From contig NZ_FOVC01000002.1 in assembly GCF_900115045.1 (NCBI RefSeq), positions 124,001 through 188,000 of the forward strand: a DNA stretch of 64,000 bases. The letters are read 5' to 3'. The stretch's first letter is position 1. Each line of letters opens with the position of its first letter. The notes below the pieces were generated by a model, which worked only from the letters and a program-made list of their open reading frames with translations, ran no database searches and had not been told where the DNA came from. The translations under genes were made by a program, and so were the position numbers. Origin of the DNA: Izhakiella capsodis. Lineage in GTDB: Bacteria > Pseudomonadota > Gammaproteobacteria > Enterobacterales > Enterobacteriaceae. Shown piece after piece: positions 46,136-55,639 of the stretch.

Positions 46136-46867
46136 ATGAATGACTTAATGCAGACGGATCTTTCCGTCTGGGGCATGTATTTGCATGCGGATATCATTGT
46201 CAAGATAGTGATGATTGGCTTGCTACTTGCCTCTGTGGTGACCTGGGCGATTTTTTTTGGCAAATTGACCGAATTAAGTGGCGCCATAAAACGAGTAAAA
46301 AAAGAACAGAATGCGTTAGCCGACGCTCGTTCACTCGATCAGGCTGAAGAAATTAGCCGCAATTTCCACCGCAATAGCCTGTCAGCGCGATTGATTAAAG
46401 AGGCGCAGGATGAGTTTGCGTTATCGCAGGGAAGTCAGGATAACGAAGGAATTAAAGACCGCACCGGTTTTCGCCTTGAGCGCCGCGTAGCGGCTTTTAG
46501 CCGCTACGCGGGACGTGGAAACGGCTTTCTGGCCACGATTGGCACCATAGCGCCTTTTGTGGGGCTGTTTGGCACCGTGTGGGGCATTATGAACAGTTTC
46601 ATCGGTATTGCACAAACGCAGACCACCAACCTTGCAGTGGTTGCGCCGGGGATCGCTGAAGCGCTGTTGGCAACGGCGATTGGACTGGTTGCGGCTATTC
46701 CTGCGGTGGTTATCTACAATGTTTTTGTACGCATGATAGCCGGCTATAAAGCCTCTCTTGGCGATGTCGCCGCCCAGATTATGTTGCTGCAAAGTCGCGA
46801 TATCGACCTGAAGACGTCATGTCAGCTGGCACAGGCGAAGGTCACTCAAACGCTGCGCGTGGGGTAA
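46136..46867 (+). CDS. exbB: TonB-system energiser ExbB
   Basis: Proton-channel subunit that, with ExbD, energises TonB for outer-membrane uptake of siderophores and vitamin B12. It has 243 residues (244 in E. coli). The MotA/TolQ/ExbB signature is intact: GRGNGFLATIGTIAPFVGLF and GTVWGIMNSFIGIAQTQTTN. NLAVVAPGIAEALLATAIGL follows. The start is ATG 46136 or the adjacent in-frame GTG 46133 (E. coli uses GTG), both after TGGAGA. exbD follows after four bases. Confidence 0.97.
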   Translation: MNDLMQTDLSVWGMYLHADIIVKIVMIGLLLASVVTWAIFFGKLTELSGAIKRVKKEQNALADARSLDQAEEISRNFHRNSLSARLIKEAQDEFALSQGSQDNEGIKDRTGFRLERRVAAFSRYAGRGNGFLATIGTIAPFVGLFGTVWGIMNSFIGIAQTQTTNLAVVAPGIAEALLATAIGLVAAIPAVVIYNVFVRMIAGYKASLGDVAAQIMLLQSRDIDLKTSCQLAQAKVTQTLRVG

Positions 46868-46871
46868 GTTT

Positions 46872-47297
46872 ATGGCATTGCGCTTGAACGACGATCTCGA
46901 TGACAACGGTGAAATGCATGAAATCAACGTGACACCGTTTATTGATGTCATGTTGGTTCTGCTCATTATTTTCATGGTTGCCGCACCGCTTGCTACCGTA
47001 GACATACGCGTTAATTTGCCGCCATCTACCAGCACACCGCAGCCACGTCCTGAGAAGCCAGTTTACCTGTCGATTAAAGCCGATAAACAGCTGTTTATTG
47101 GTAACGATCCGGTCACTCCTGAAACGCTGGTTAACGTGCTGAATGCGCAAACCGCAGATAAAAAAGACACCACCATCTTTTTCCAGGCGGATAAGAGCGT
47201 AGACTACGAAACGCTGATGAGTGTTATGGACCAGCTACGCCAGGCGGGTTATCTGAAAGTGGGTCTGATGGGAATGGAAACCGTCGCGCGCAATTAA
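46872..47297 (+). CDS. exbD: TonB-system energiser ExbD
   Basis: Partner of ExbB with one membrane helix (MLVLLIIFMVAAPLATV). The essential Asp is present in NVTPFIDVMLVLLIIF (about residue 25). A periplasmic domain follows (about residues 45-141). It has 141 residues, equal to E. coli. It is co-transcribed with exbB and closed by the terminator at 47375-47408. Confidence 0.97.
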   Translation: MALRLNDDLDDNGEMHEINVTPFIDVMLVLLIIFMVAAPLATVDIRVNLPPSTSTPQPRPEKPVYLSIKADKQLFIGNDPVTPETLVNVLNAQTADKKDTTIFFQADKSVDYETLMSVMDQLRQAGYLKVGLMGMETVARN

Positions 47298-47374
47298 GTG
47301 ATGGTATATCTGTAACCTCATACGACAAAAAACACCGGCTCTGGTTAATGCTTGTCAGGTAAGCTTCGAAGGTA

Positions 47375-47408
47375 GCCGTAACGAGTAGCGTTACGGCTTC
47401 TTTTTTTA
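47375..47408 (+). terminator. rho-independent terminator of exbBD
   Basis: A 9-bp perfect stem (GCCGTAACG / CGTTACGGC) with a five-base loop is followed by TTCTTTTTTT. It lies 78 bases after exbD. Confidence 0.88.
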
Positions 47409-47659
47409 CCGCTGAAGCGTCGTGCTCCGCCTGCGAATTGACATAACAGAATTTTCTGCCATTACTCGTATCTCATTGACTCTCTGTCGCATTTTTGCTG
47501 CTAATAACACTGCTAATTGACTTGTGTCGTGAGGTAGGTAATGCCAGTTCGTTGCCGCCCGGACTATCATTGCCATGCTCCGGGTGTTGCTTGATCAGTT
47601 CATGGGAGGAGAGCTGGAAGCACTCCTGGTGTCAGTTAAGGAGGGCAGCGGAAATCGTT

Positions 47660-47691
47660 TAAAAAAAACCGTAATCCCTGAGAGATTACGG
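47660..47691 (-). terminator. rho-independent terminator of the MFS transporter gene
   Basis: An 8-bp perfect stem (CCGTAATC / GATTACGG) with a seven-base loop is followed on the minus strand by eight T residues. On the plus strand it is followed by ATTTT, so it may act in both directions. It is 84 bases past the transporter stop. The rest of 47298-47774 holds no gene. Confidence 0.85.
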
Positions 47692-47774
47692 ATTTTCAGA
47701 CCATTTTTAGCCTGTTCAATCGCTCTTTAATCGATGGGCACCACTATGCTGTAATGGCATGAGTTTGCAGACGT

Positions 47775-49139
47775 TCATTTAGCCGCACCAGTATTCGCCG
47801 ATGGTGTGTGCGCTAACTTACTGTGTACCGCCTGGCCATCAGTTTGCTGTGGAGCCTGATACTGTTTTAACAGACGTTTAATGCACAACGTGCCTATCAG
47901 GCCACAGATAGCAGCAAACGTTATCCAGACACCGGGCATGGCTTTATCGCCGGTGGTGTGGATCAGATAGCTGGAGATCGCCGGTGTAAAACCGCCGAAC
48001 AGCGCCGTCGCGAGGCTATACGCCAGCGAAAAGCCCGCAGCACGCACCTCTGCGGGCATAATCTCTGCCAGATATACCACCATTGCACCGTTATAGCTGG
48101 CATAAAGAAAGGATAGCCACAGTTCAGCAACCAGCAGATGAGTAAAGCTCGGCGCATTGACCAGCCAGTATAATACCGGCCATGAAGTTAACGCGGCCAG
48201 TATGGTGAAGGTGATCAATAGGGGACGGCGTCCGATCCTGTCAGAGAGGGAGCCCATTACCGGTAGCCAGATGAGGTTTGACAGGCCAACGCAGAGCGTA
48301 ACAAAAAAGCTCTGTCTGTCGCTCATCATCAGAACGGTTTTACCAAATGTGGGAGTAAACGCGGTAATGGCGTAGAACATCACGGTAGTGGTCACTACCA
48401 TCAACATGCCTGACAGCACCAATGCCCAATTGCTGGCAACTGAGCGTATAATCTCGCCCATCGAGGGATGATGTTTACGTTTACTGAAGGCTTCGGTTTC
48501 TGCCAGCATGCGCCGGATCCAGAACAGAAATGGCACGATCATGCAGCCAATAACAAAGGGGAGGCGCCAGCCCCATTCGGTCACCTGATCTTTTTCCAGA
48601 ATATGGTTCAACGCCAGGCCAAGTAGCGCAGCAAAAATCACCGCTATTTGTTGGCTACCCGATTGCCAGCTGACATAGAAGCCCTTACGCTCTTTGGGCG
48701 CGATTTCGGCGAGATAAACCGACACGCCACCCAACTCCACACCGGCGGAAAATCCCTGAAGTAAGCGTCCTAAAAGGATCAGGATGGGCGCTGCGATCCC
48801 CAGCGTGTTATAGCCGGGTGCGCAGGCGATGGTTAGTGTTCCTATTGCCATCAGACTAAGGGTCAGCAGCAGGCCCTTACGGCGGCCGTAATGATCAATA
48901 TAGGCGCCCAGGATGATGGCACCCAATGGCCGCATCAGGAATCCGGCACCGAAGGTCATAAGCGTCATCATCAGCGATGCGTAAGGATCGTCACCAGGGA
49001 AAAAGGTTTTAGCGATAGCGCTGGCATAGTAGCCAAACACCATGAAGTCATACATCTCCAGAAAGTTACCGCTGGTAACGTTGAAAATAGTCTTTGCGCC
49101 GTTCTGCTTTGGCGTGGTCGTTGTGCTCTGTATTGTCAT
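47775..49139 (-). CDS. citrate/tricarballylate:H+ symporter family MFS transporter (CitA/TcuC-like)
   Basis: 454-residue metabolite:H+ symporter of the major facilitator superfamily with 12 predicted helices. The closest family I recognise is CitA/TcuC. Shared blocks are VTSGNFLEMYDFMVFGYYAS, GAYIDHYGRRKGL, GRLLQGFSAGVELGGVSVYL and YNGAMVVYLAEIMPAEVR. The substrate is therefore probably citrate, tricarballylate or a related tricarboxylate, but this is inferred from similarity alone. No catabolic or regulatory partner gene (tcuA, tcuB, citrate lyase) is adjacent. Confidence 0.82.
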   Translation of the reverse strand: MTIQSTTTTPKQNGAKTIFNVTSGNFLEMYDFMVFGYYASAIAKTFFPGDDPYASLMMTLMTFGAGFLMRPLGAIILGAYIDHYGRRKGLLLTLSLMAIGTLTIACAPGYNTLGIAAPILILLGRLLQGFSAGVELGGVSVYLAEIAPKERKGFYVSWQSGSQQIAVIFAALLGLALNHILEKDQVTEWGWRLPFVIGCMIVPFLFWIRRMLAETEAFSKRKHHPSMGEIIRSVASNWALVLSGMLMVVTTTVMFYAITAFTPTFGKTVLMMSDRQSFFVTLCVGLSNLIWLPVMGSLSDRIGRRPLLITFTILAALTSWPVLYWLVNAPSFTHLLVAELWLSFLYASYNGAMVVYLAEIMPAEVRAAGFSLAYSLATALFGGFTPAISSYLIHTTGDKAMPGVWITFAAICGLIGTLCIKRLLKQYQAPQQTDGQAVHSKLAHTPSANTGAAK

Positions 49140-49277
49140 TATGCTTCCTGATTTCCTTGCGATTAACGTCCTTTTTTAGCGAGCGGTTGAGCATTCTGTT
49201 GTGAGCCATGTCACCGTTAGCCATTTACATTCGCGAGTAATTAGTAACAATCTATTAACAAGCATGCTACGTAATGG

Positions 49278-50258
49278 CTAAAATGACAGATCTACTATCA
49301 CGCTATCGCTATAGCTGCCGATAGCCGGTGTTGCCTGAGCAGAAAGTATAGCGGCGGTGTAATTATAGGTCTTTATCTGCCCGTCGGTACTGGTGCTGCT
49401 CGCGGTGCTGCTGGCAACCCGTTCCGTTCCCGTTGGTCCCCAGCGATTGCTGCTGCTGCCTTTGTAGATCTCATAAGCCAGCAGGTTAGTGCCGTTTGCC
49501 ATATAGCGCTGATTATTATTGGCGTGCCTGCCATTGCTCAGACCGATGCTATAAGTACTGCCTTTACTACAAACCACGCTGAGTGACTGCGAAATGCTGG
49601 CAAAGCGGTCGACCAGCGGGGCGCTGCCAAAGTTAATATCTGGGGCGCTAATCGTCGTGCAGTCATTAGTAATATTCATCGTGACCGTCACAGGCACCAC
49701 AGTCGTATCGATCTGAGGCGTCAGGCAGATATTCAGTAAACCGATGCTAGTACAGATATTGTAGGAAACCTGTACGCTCAATCTCACTTGATAGTTGCCT
49801 GCGGACACCACGGCTCCGGGAACTGTGCGTAAATAGACAGGGATGATGAAATTTTTACCGCTGAGGATAAGAGAGAGCAGATCGGTTGATCTCAGGGTGA
49901 TCGTACTGGCGGGATTAATCGTTAGCTCGTTACCACAATTGGGTGTCAGGCAGAGCTGAACCGGAATGCTGTCACTGCCAGACGCACCCGTTTGCATAAC
50001 GCCGCGCGAGCCGTTGCTAAAGGTGGCGCTCAACAGTCGCAACGAAATAGCATCGCTGGAAAGCAATCCCAGTGTCAACCCGGCACCACAGTCGACCTGA
50101 ATTGCTGAAGCAGTGGTGTTGAGTGTACTGTTGATATTGAAAGTGGTGACGGTACCAAATGCCGCGCTCTTTGCGGGTAAGCTGCAACTGCCAAGTGCAG
50201 TTTTGGCACATAGCAACAGTAAAATAAGCAGGCCGTGGCGGATAGTGTTGTTGATCAT
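49278..50258 (-). CDS. Csu-type pilus tip adhesin, two spore-coat-U domains (CsuE-like)
   Basis: 326 residues with a signal peptide (about residues 1-23, LLILLLLCAKTALG). Two SCPU domains follow. The first begins near CSLPAKSAAFGTVTTFN. The second begins near CTTISAPDINFGSAPLVDRF and ends in the typical C-terminal strand IGSYSDSVIVDLSF. The double-domain layout and terminal position in the operon match the tip subunit CsuE of Acinetobacter. Its ATG overlaps the usher stop by four bases. Confidence 0.85.
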   Translation of the reverse strand: MINNTIRHGLLILLLLCAKTALGSCSLPAKSAAFGTVTTFNINSTLNTTASAIQVDCGAGLTLGLLSSDAISLRLLSATFSNGSRGVMQTGASGSDSIPVQLCLTPNCGNELTINPASTITLRSTDLLSLILSGKNFIIPVYLRTVPGAVVSAGNYQVRLSVQVSYNICTSIGLLNICLTPQIDTTVVPVTVTMNITNDCTTISAPDINFGSAPLVDRFASISQSLSVVCSKGSTYSIGLSNGRHANNNQRYMANGTNLLAYEIYKGSSSNRWGPTGTERVASSTASSTSTDGQIKTYNYTAAILSAQATPAIGSYSDSVIVDLSF

Positions 50259-52684
50259 GGCGGATTTCCTGAGGCAGGTGCAGTAAGAGCGCAGATATAG
50301 GGGCCGTATGTATTCAGTGTTTGGACGGTGACGTCCGGTATGGTGACGGTGATGTCACAACGGCGTCCGTCAGGCGATACTACCCGCAGTGGATTTTCAG
50401 TTTGTAACCCTTCCAGCCAGGTAATACCGTCCCAACCAACAATTCCAGTTTGCTTATCCGGGCGCAGAACTTTGCTGGAAACTGGCAGCGGATCACCCTG
50501 ACTGTCCTGCAGAATAATATTGGCAGCGCGCAGCGGTCTAATCGGGAAGTTAAGCAAATAGCCGCTCTGACGGCGCACAGAAAATCGCTGTTCGATGTTA
50601 GCGATATTGGTGGTGGCCGGTAAGTTCAGGGTGTCAATTTCGTATTTGGCCGGGTACCAGGAGCTGACGCGAGGCACCAGCAAGTAGCCGCGATCGTCGG
50701 TTGTACCCATCAGCTGGTTTTCGTAGCTGACTCTGATATTGGAATAGCCGGTTTTCACCAACACAAACGCATCATTTACCTGATTGGCGCTGAACAGGTG
50801 TCCATCCATGAGCACCAGCGATCCCATGACATCGCTCCAAAGGGTGCTGTATCGATCATCGCCATAGTAACCGCCAGCCAATTCCACATTATTATTACGC
50901 CAGTTCAGTCCGGCCTGACGATAATCACTGCTGTTGCTTTGTCGCGCCAGGGACGCATCCCAGGCCAGGCCGCCATCGGAAGGCATCGCATGGGAAACGC
51001 TCAGGCGAGGGGTGTAGCCATTCTGTCGATCCCGATCGATGCTAATGCTGGCATTACCGAGGGCGCTGAATGGAATGACCAGCGAAACGGCGCCGCTCCA
51101 GCTATCCTGCTGACGATCGTGAGTGGCGGAAATATACAGGTTGCTATTGCCCCACAAGCTGGTGCTCCATGACATATTATACAGGCTGGTACGTTCTCCA
51201 CTGTTGCTAATGACGTCGATGAATGCGGCCCCCAGGCTACCGTAACGGTCGAGGGACAGGCTGGTGCTGTACTGGGTGCTACGGCGGCTGAGCGTATACT
51301 GACTGCTGGTGCCGAAGCGGCTATCCTCCTTCCGATCACCATAAAGCGCGAGATTGCTGAATTCAGCGCTACGGATGACCTGCTGAGCGCCAATGCCGAA
51401 TCGGCGGTTGTTATATTGATAGCCCCAACTGTATTGCGTTCCCTGTGCACCAGACATCTGGCTACGGGTTAGCGATACGTTGAAAACGCCAGTCGCACCG
51501 GGCTTGAACTGCATGCCAGCCCCTCCCAGCATCAGACTCTCCGCGCCCTCAGCATGTGTTTCCACGGTCAGCCAGTTCGCCAGACCGTATCGGTAAGAGC
51601 CGTTAGCCGCCAGGCTACCGTAATCAAAACTTTTTAAACCATAGTTTTGTCTTAACGCCCCGGCTGAAAGCGAAAAGTCTGATAATCCGGCCTTAAGCAG
51701 TTGGCTGGAAACATAAAACGGCAGGGTCGTGGTCACGCGCCGTCCGACGGCGTCAGTGGTGACAATGACCGCATCACCGGCACCGTTGACATAGGGCATA
51801 TTGGTCAGGGACCAGCCGCCGGGCTGAACCTGATTACGACTGGATCGGTAACCATTAATAAACAGATCGATTGTGGAAGGTACGGCTGCCTGACCGGCAA
51901 ACGTCGGCAGTGGGTAGGTTATCAGGTCCGGGCGAATGCTGAAGTCGCGGGAGAGCTGTATGCCTCCGAGACGGACGCTGGAAGTCCAATCCATCGCGTT
52001 AGTGACCAAATCTCCAGCGCGCCAGCTGAGGGCGCGTTGCTCATTTTCGTCAGCCCACGATGTATCATAGCGCAGATAGCCAGTGGGCTGGTCAAATGCA
52101 GGGCCGGTTAGTGTCTGTTGCCAGACGCCACTGCTTGAAAACTGCCCGCGATCGCCGGACAGCCGCAGTTCATTCGAGGCGGATAGCCGGGTTCCCGAGG
52201 CGCGAGTATGGCTGGTATAAAAGTCATAATTAAGCAGCGCGCTCTCAGTGCTGCGGCCCGGGTAGCGGATGCCATTACGAATTCGTGGACCTAAGGTTTG
52301 CCCGGGTAGCCATTCCGGCGGCACTGTCAGCATCATTCGCTGGCGATCATTATCATAAACGGCTTGCATGCCGGGCGTGGCTGAAACGTCAACTTCCGCG
52401 CCGTTCAAATGAGAAGGCGCAATCCCGGCCTGAATCAGGTCAGCGGCGCGCAAAATGTAATGCCCGTTGCGAAAGATCACCTGCACGATCTTGCTGCTAT
52501 CATATTCATTAATAACGAGTCCCAGCATATATTGCTGATTATGCTCATTGACCGGTGCAGCGCCTGGCGGGGGCGGAAGCGAAGACCATGTCTCGGCGCA
52601 GCATTGGTGTACAATCAGGCTGCTGATTAAGCCGCAGGCGGTGACGACATAAAGTCTGACAGTTGGTCGAGGCTGTTTATTCAT
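50255..52684 (-). CDS. archaic chaperone-usher pilus outer membrane usher (CsuD-like)
   Basis: 809-residue outer-membrane usher that exports and polymerises pilin subunits. A signal peptide lies at about residues 1-30. The N-terminal periplasmic domain (YMLGLVINEYDSSKIVQVIF) is followed by a 24-strand barrel. The plug region has SVRLGGIQLSRDFSIRPDLI and TYPLPTFAGQAAVPSTIDLF. The C-terminal domain has GYLLVPRVSSWYPAKYEID. The ATGA overlap with the chaperone gene upstream indicates coupled translation. Confidence 0.92.
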   Translation of the reverse strand: MNKQPRPTVRLYVVTACGLISSLIVHQCCAETWSSLPPPPGAAPVNEHNQQYMLGLVINEYDSSKIVQVIFRNGHYILRAADLIQAGIAPSHLNGAEVDVSATPGMQAVYDNDRQRMMLTVPPEWLPGQTLGPRIRNGIRYPGRSTESALLNYDFYTSHTRASGTRLSASNELRLSGDRGQFSSSGVWQQTLTGPAFDQPTGYLRYDTSWADENEQRALSWRAGDLVTNAMDWTSSVRLGGIQLSRDFSIRPDLITYPLPTFAGQAAVPSTIDLFINGYRSSRNQVQPGGWSLTNMPYVNGAGDAVIVTTDAVGRRVTTTLPFYVSSQLLKAGLSDFSLSAGALRQNYGLKSFDYGSLAANGSYRYGLANWLTVETHAEGAESLMLGGAGMQFKPGATGVFNVSLTRSQMSGAQGTQYSWGYQYNNRRFGIGAQQVIRSAEFSNLALYGDRKEDSRFGTSSQYTLSRRSTQYSTSLSLDRYGSLGAAFIDVISNSGERTSLYNMSWSTSLWGNSNLYISATHDRQQDSWSGAVSLVIPFSALGNASISIDRDRQNGYTPRLSVSHAMPSDGGLAWDASLARQSNSSDYRQAGLNWRNNNVELAGGYYGDDRYSTLWSDVMGSLVLMDGHLFSANQVNDAFVLVKTGYSNIRVSYENQLMGTTDDRGYLLVPRVSSWYPAKYEIDTLNLPATTNIANIEQRFSVRRQSGYLLNFPIRPLRAANIILQDSQGDPLPVSSKVLRPDKQTGIVGWDGITWLEGLQTENPLRVVSPDGRRCDITVTIPDVTVQTLNTYGPYICALTAPASGNPP

Positions 52685-53427
52685 TCCGCTTGCGGTGATC
52701 CTTTACTCTGCCAGTTACGGGTCGTTGAGAGCTGGGCGCTAAGCGTGTCGTGAATCGACACCGGGAAATTTAACGGAAAAGCATTTTGACTACCGGCCAG
52801 TACATATCCCAGCAGGCTACCGGAAAGCTGATGACCGGCAAGGGAAACGTTGCTGAGTCGGGCGTGACTGTTACCTCGATTATTGATAAACAGCAGCTGG
52901 CGTCCATCACGTTTGGCAATGTACCAGCTCAGTTGCGGATGCGCGCTGCTTGCTGGCAGACCCAGACCATAAACAAACAGTGGGACGGAATAGCGCATCT
53001 GAAACGTCAAACCGGTCGGTCTGGTCCCTGGGTCTGGGGGGGTTGGAATTTCATCAATCAGAATTCGGTATGCTGACTCTTTATTCGCCGGTGTAGCTTG
53101 TTGTCTGATCAAACGAATCAGCTGCCTTTTACCCGGTTCCATACGAACCATTGGTGGGCTGGCGACCACATCCTGTTGATTGCGGAACTGCTCGTTTCCG
53201 TTAACCTGACGCCAGCCGAAAATGCGCACTTGCATTAACGTTGTCGCGTCACCTCGATTCTCCAGCCATAGCTCTGTGGCCTTATCCCCTGAATCGATGA
53301 CCGGATCAATGGGCCAGATCATAATCGAGTTTCCTGCCCGGACTGACGATACCAGAGCGCCCATTAATAGCAGTGACAGAATAAGGTGGCGGATAGATAA
53401 AACAGGCATAAGTACATTCCTTGTCAA
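52681..53427 (-). CDS. periplasmic pilus chaperone (CsuC-like)
   Basis: 248-residue PapD-like chaperone. A signal peptide (LSLLLMGALVSSVRA, about residues 15-31) is followed by two Ig-like domains. Family motifs are IMIWPIDPVIDSGDKATELW and the subunit-binding segment MVRMEPGKRQLIRLIRQ. YRILIDEIPTPPDP and the later YSVPLFVYG follow. It chaperones pilins to the usher by donor-strand complementation. It lies between the second pilin gene and the usher. Confidence 0.92.
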   Translation of the reverse strand: MTRNVLMPVLSIRHLILSLLLMGALVSSVRAGNSIMIWPIDPVIDSGDKATELWLENRGDATTLMQVRIFGWRQVNGNEQFRNQQDVVASPPMVRMEPGKRQLIRLIRQQATPANKESAYRILIDEIPTPPDPGTRPTGLTFQMRYSVPLFVYGLGLPASSAHPQLSWYIAKRDGRQLLFINNRGNSHARLSNVSLAGHQLSGSLLGYVLAGSQNAFPLNFPVSIHDTLSAQLSTTRNWQSKGSPQAE

Positions 53428-53433
53428 TTGAAG

Positions 53434-53961
53434 TTACCAACTCAGCGTTATTGTCAGATTGTCGGCATAGCTACCGGCGCGGTAGATGCCCTTCATTTGC
53501 AACTGGCCGTAAACCGGTAGAATGATGTTATTTGCATTGCTGTAGGTAACGGAAACGCTTTGATCGACCGGAATCTCCGACGCCGCGGTGTAGGAGGCGT
53601 TGGTAAAAATGCGATAGGGTAGTAACTCGCCAGAACGTGTATTTCGTAGATTACGTGTGCTGGTGTAATTACCCCCGCCGTTAATACTCATACTCAGCGT
53701 GGTTCCCGGGGAACAGGCGAGAGTTAGTGTGGCGTTCTGAACATAGCTGGCATTAACCGTGCGCGTACCGACACCGGGGTGAGTACCAAAATTAAGCGTA
53801 CCCAGTACGCCATTAGCCGTGCCGGAAATAGCGCACCCCGCCACAATCGCAGCGCTGACCTGGAATGACTGAGTAGGCAATGCTGATAGTGGCGCAGGCA
53901 GTATAATCAGCAGCGTTATGGCGCTAAAACCGATGCAGCGCCAGAGTCCCCGGCCGTTCAT
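53434..53961 (-). CDS. Csu-type minor pilin, spore-coat-U domain
   Basis: 175-residue secreted subunit with a signal peptide (about residues 1-28, ending PLSALP). A single SCPU domain begins QSFQVSAAIVAGCAISG and continues LGTLNFGTHPGVGTR. It ends in the terminal strand AGSYADNLTITLSW. The order corresponds to the CsuA/CsuB minor subunits. Only one such gene lies between the major pilin and the chaperone, whereas Acinetobacter has two. Confidence 0.85.
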   Translation of the reverse strand: MNGRGLWRCIGFSAITLLIILPAPLSALPTQSFQVSAAIVAGCAISGTANGVLGTLNFGTHPGVGTRTVNASYVQNATLTLACSPGTTLSMSINGGGNYTSTRNLRNTRSGELLPYRIFTNASYTAASEIPVDQSVSVTYSNANNIILPVYGQLQMKGIYRAGSYADNLTITLSW

Positions 53962-53977
53962 CTTTCCTGACAGCCAT

Positions 53978-54544
53978 TTAGTAGTTCACCACAACATTGA
54001 TCGTATCCGTATAGGTCCCTGCAGGTATGGCGGTATTGAAATTTCCTCCGGTGATACGGCCATAAATGGGATAGTTATCACCGTTGGTGGGATCGCTGGT
54101 TCCGCTGATGACCAGGTTCGTATTATTGGCGATGGGGGTGGTATAAGCAGTGCTGCTATACAGCGTGTAAGCGATGCCTTTGGTCGCGTCTTTACCGAGC
54201 AGTAAGTAGCGTGGCTGAGCGCTTATCGATCCATACACGGTATCTGGCACTCCGTTGCTGCTGCTTAACTGTACGTTATAAGATTGGTCTGTGGTGCATT
54301 TGATCGAGATACCATTACCTTTCGATCCAACGAGTGTTGCGTTCAGCGTGCTGAAAGTCGCGGCGCTTGTGCCAAAATCAAGCGTGCCGAAGTTAACGCC
54401 GGTGGCAGCCGACTCGCCGTTCACCAGACAGCCGGACGTCAGCGTTAAGGTGGCATTAATGGTGCCGGTACTGGTTGCCGCTATTGCTGCGCTACTGAGG
54501 AGAGAGAGCAAGCCGCAAGCAGCCATATAAAGTCTTATTTTCAT
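53978..54544 (-). CDS. Csu-type major pilin (CsuA/B-like), spore-coat-U domain
   Basis: 188 residues. A signal peptide (KIRLYMAACGLLSLLSSAAIA) is followed by a single SCPU domain. It has TINATLTLTSGCLVNGESA, NFGTLDFGTSAAT and the C-terminal strand AGTYTDTINVVVNY. It is the first gene of the five-gene operon and the likely shaft subunit. The operon runs csuA/B-, csuB-, csuC-, csuD- and csuE-like with tiny gaps or overlaps. Confidence 0.88.
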   Translation of the reverse strand: MKIRLYMAACGLLSLLSSAAIAATSTGTINATLTLTSGCLVNGESAATGVNFGTLDFGTSAATFSTLNATLVGSKGNGISIKCTTDQSYNVQLSSSNGVPDTVYGSISAQPRYLLLGKDATKGIAYTLYSSTAYTTPIANNTNLVISGTSDPTNGDNYPIYGRITGGNFNTAIPAGTYTDTINVVVNY

Positions 54545-55116
54545 AAATAAACCTTATGTTTTTAGTGGTTTCATTAATTATATTTTCTGATGTTTAGTGA
54601 GGTGTTCTGACATATTATTAGTATTTTAATGGCTATAACCTACCGTTAAATAATTATAATTCAGGTTGCTTACTGCTTTTGCATTCATTAAAACTAAAAT
54701 TTTTTTCTACTATAGAACAAATATGGGAGGTGGGGTAAATATAAATCAAAAAAATTACTAATGTATGATCGATCGCTCATTATCGGGTCCAGGAACAATC
54801 GTAATCGGTCGAAAAATCGCGAATGGTCTGGTTGTTAGTAATCATCTGAGAAAAGGCTGAAGGCTAATATTGCTCAGGCATCATCTTTCTCATAGCATAC
54901 GTTTGCCTGCAGGATTTTGTGCTATTTACTGGCCATCTCAGGATGATAACTAACTGGATTAACCGAATGAAAAATATAACCGTGCTTTTAGTTGATGATA
55001 TTTTCGCTATGTTCATCCAGCGCTTATTTCTGCCTGCCTGATGATGGTTAATCAGTTTTGTTGCCCACGACGCCAGCCTGTAGTCGTGCTTATTTACAGA
55101 AAACCGCTTGTAACAT
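54545..55116. other. AT-rich region upstream of the pilus operon
   Basis: About 570 bases with no gene. The stretch 54545-54790 is strongly AT-rich and probably contains the promoter of the pilus operon. I could not pick a single -35/-10 pair with confidence. No regulator gene lies directly next to the operon. Confidence 0.5.
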
Positions 55117-55614
55117 ATGGCTAAATACCAAAAGCGGATGGGTGAAATTCGCCAGCATATTGCCAGCGGCATCTGGTTAGCGGGAGATAAACTTCCTTCG
55201 CTGTGCTAACAGATTGTCGTCAGCGGAATGAGCTTGATGATGGTGGTGAAGGCTTGTCAGGTGGTGTAGAGAGCAGGTGTCCTGATTTCACGACCGCAGT
55301 CAGGCTACCAGGTCGAATTACAGGCAGCGTTTTTGCGCCAGCCCGTTGTGCACCGACGGTTCAACTGGCGGAGTCGGTAGATATCAATAGGTTTATCTTC
55401 GATGTGCGACAGGCAACGCGTGCCAAGCAGATTTTACCTTTTGGTGGCGCTTTCCCGACGCTGACTGGTTTTACCAGCATGCGTTAATGCGTTCACTCAA
55501 TACCGTGGCGAGAAGCATGAAACCTGAGGACACGTTAGACAGGTTCAATGCGTCCTAGACGTGGTTGAGGAGCAGGAGTTGGTGGCCAGGATCCTGGAAA
55601 ACCTTGTACATTAA
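55117..55614 (+). pseudogene. pseudogene of a MocR-type GntR/aminotransferase regulator (YdcR-like)
   Basis: The frame begins MAKYQKRMGEIRQHIASGIW, LAGDKLPSL, then TAA. It continues VVSGMSLMMVVKACQVV, TAG, then AGVLISRPQSGYQVE. This is a typical GntR winged helix of the YdcR type. After a further stop and a frameshift, VDINRFIFDVRQAT and ILPFGGAFP follow, then after another shift ALMRSLNTVARS. The large aminotransferase domain is missing. A C-terminal-like VVEEQELVARILENLVH closes at TAA 55614, so an internal deletion is likely. MocR proteins sense PLP or amino compounds. Confidence 0.8.
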
Positions 55615-55639
55615 CTGCAATCAGGGCGCAGCAGAAAGA

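Noticed and set aside
50798..52111. Plus-strand frames of up to 136 codons opposite the pilus usher
   Set aside because: Low-complexity antisense translations of the usher; the sense protein is a complete usher.
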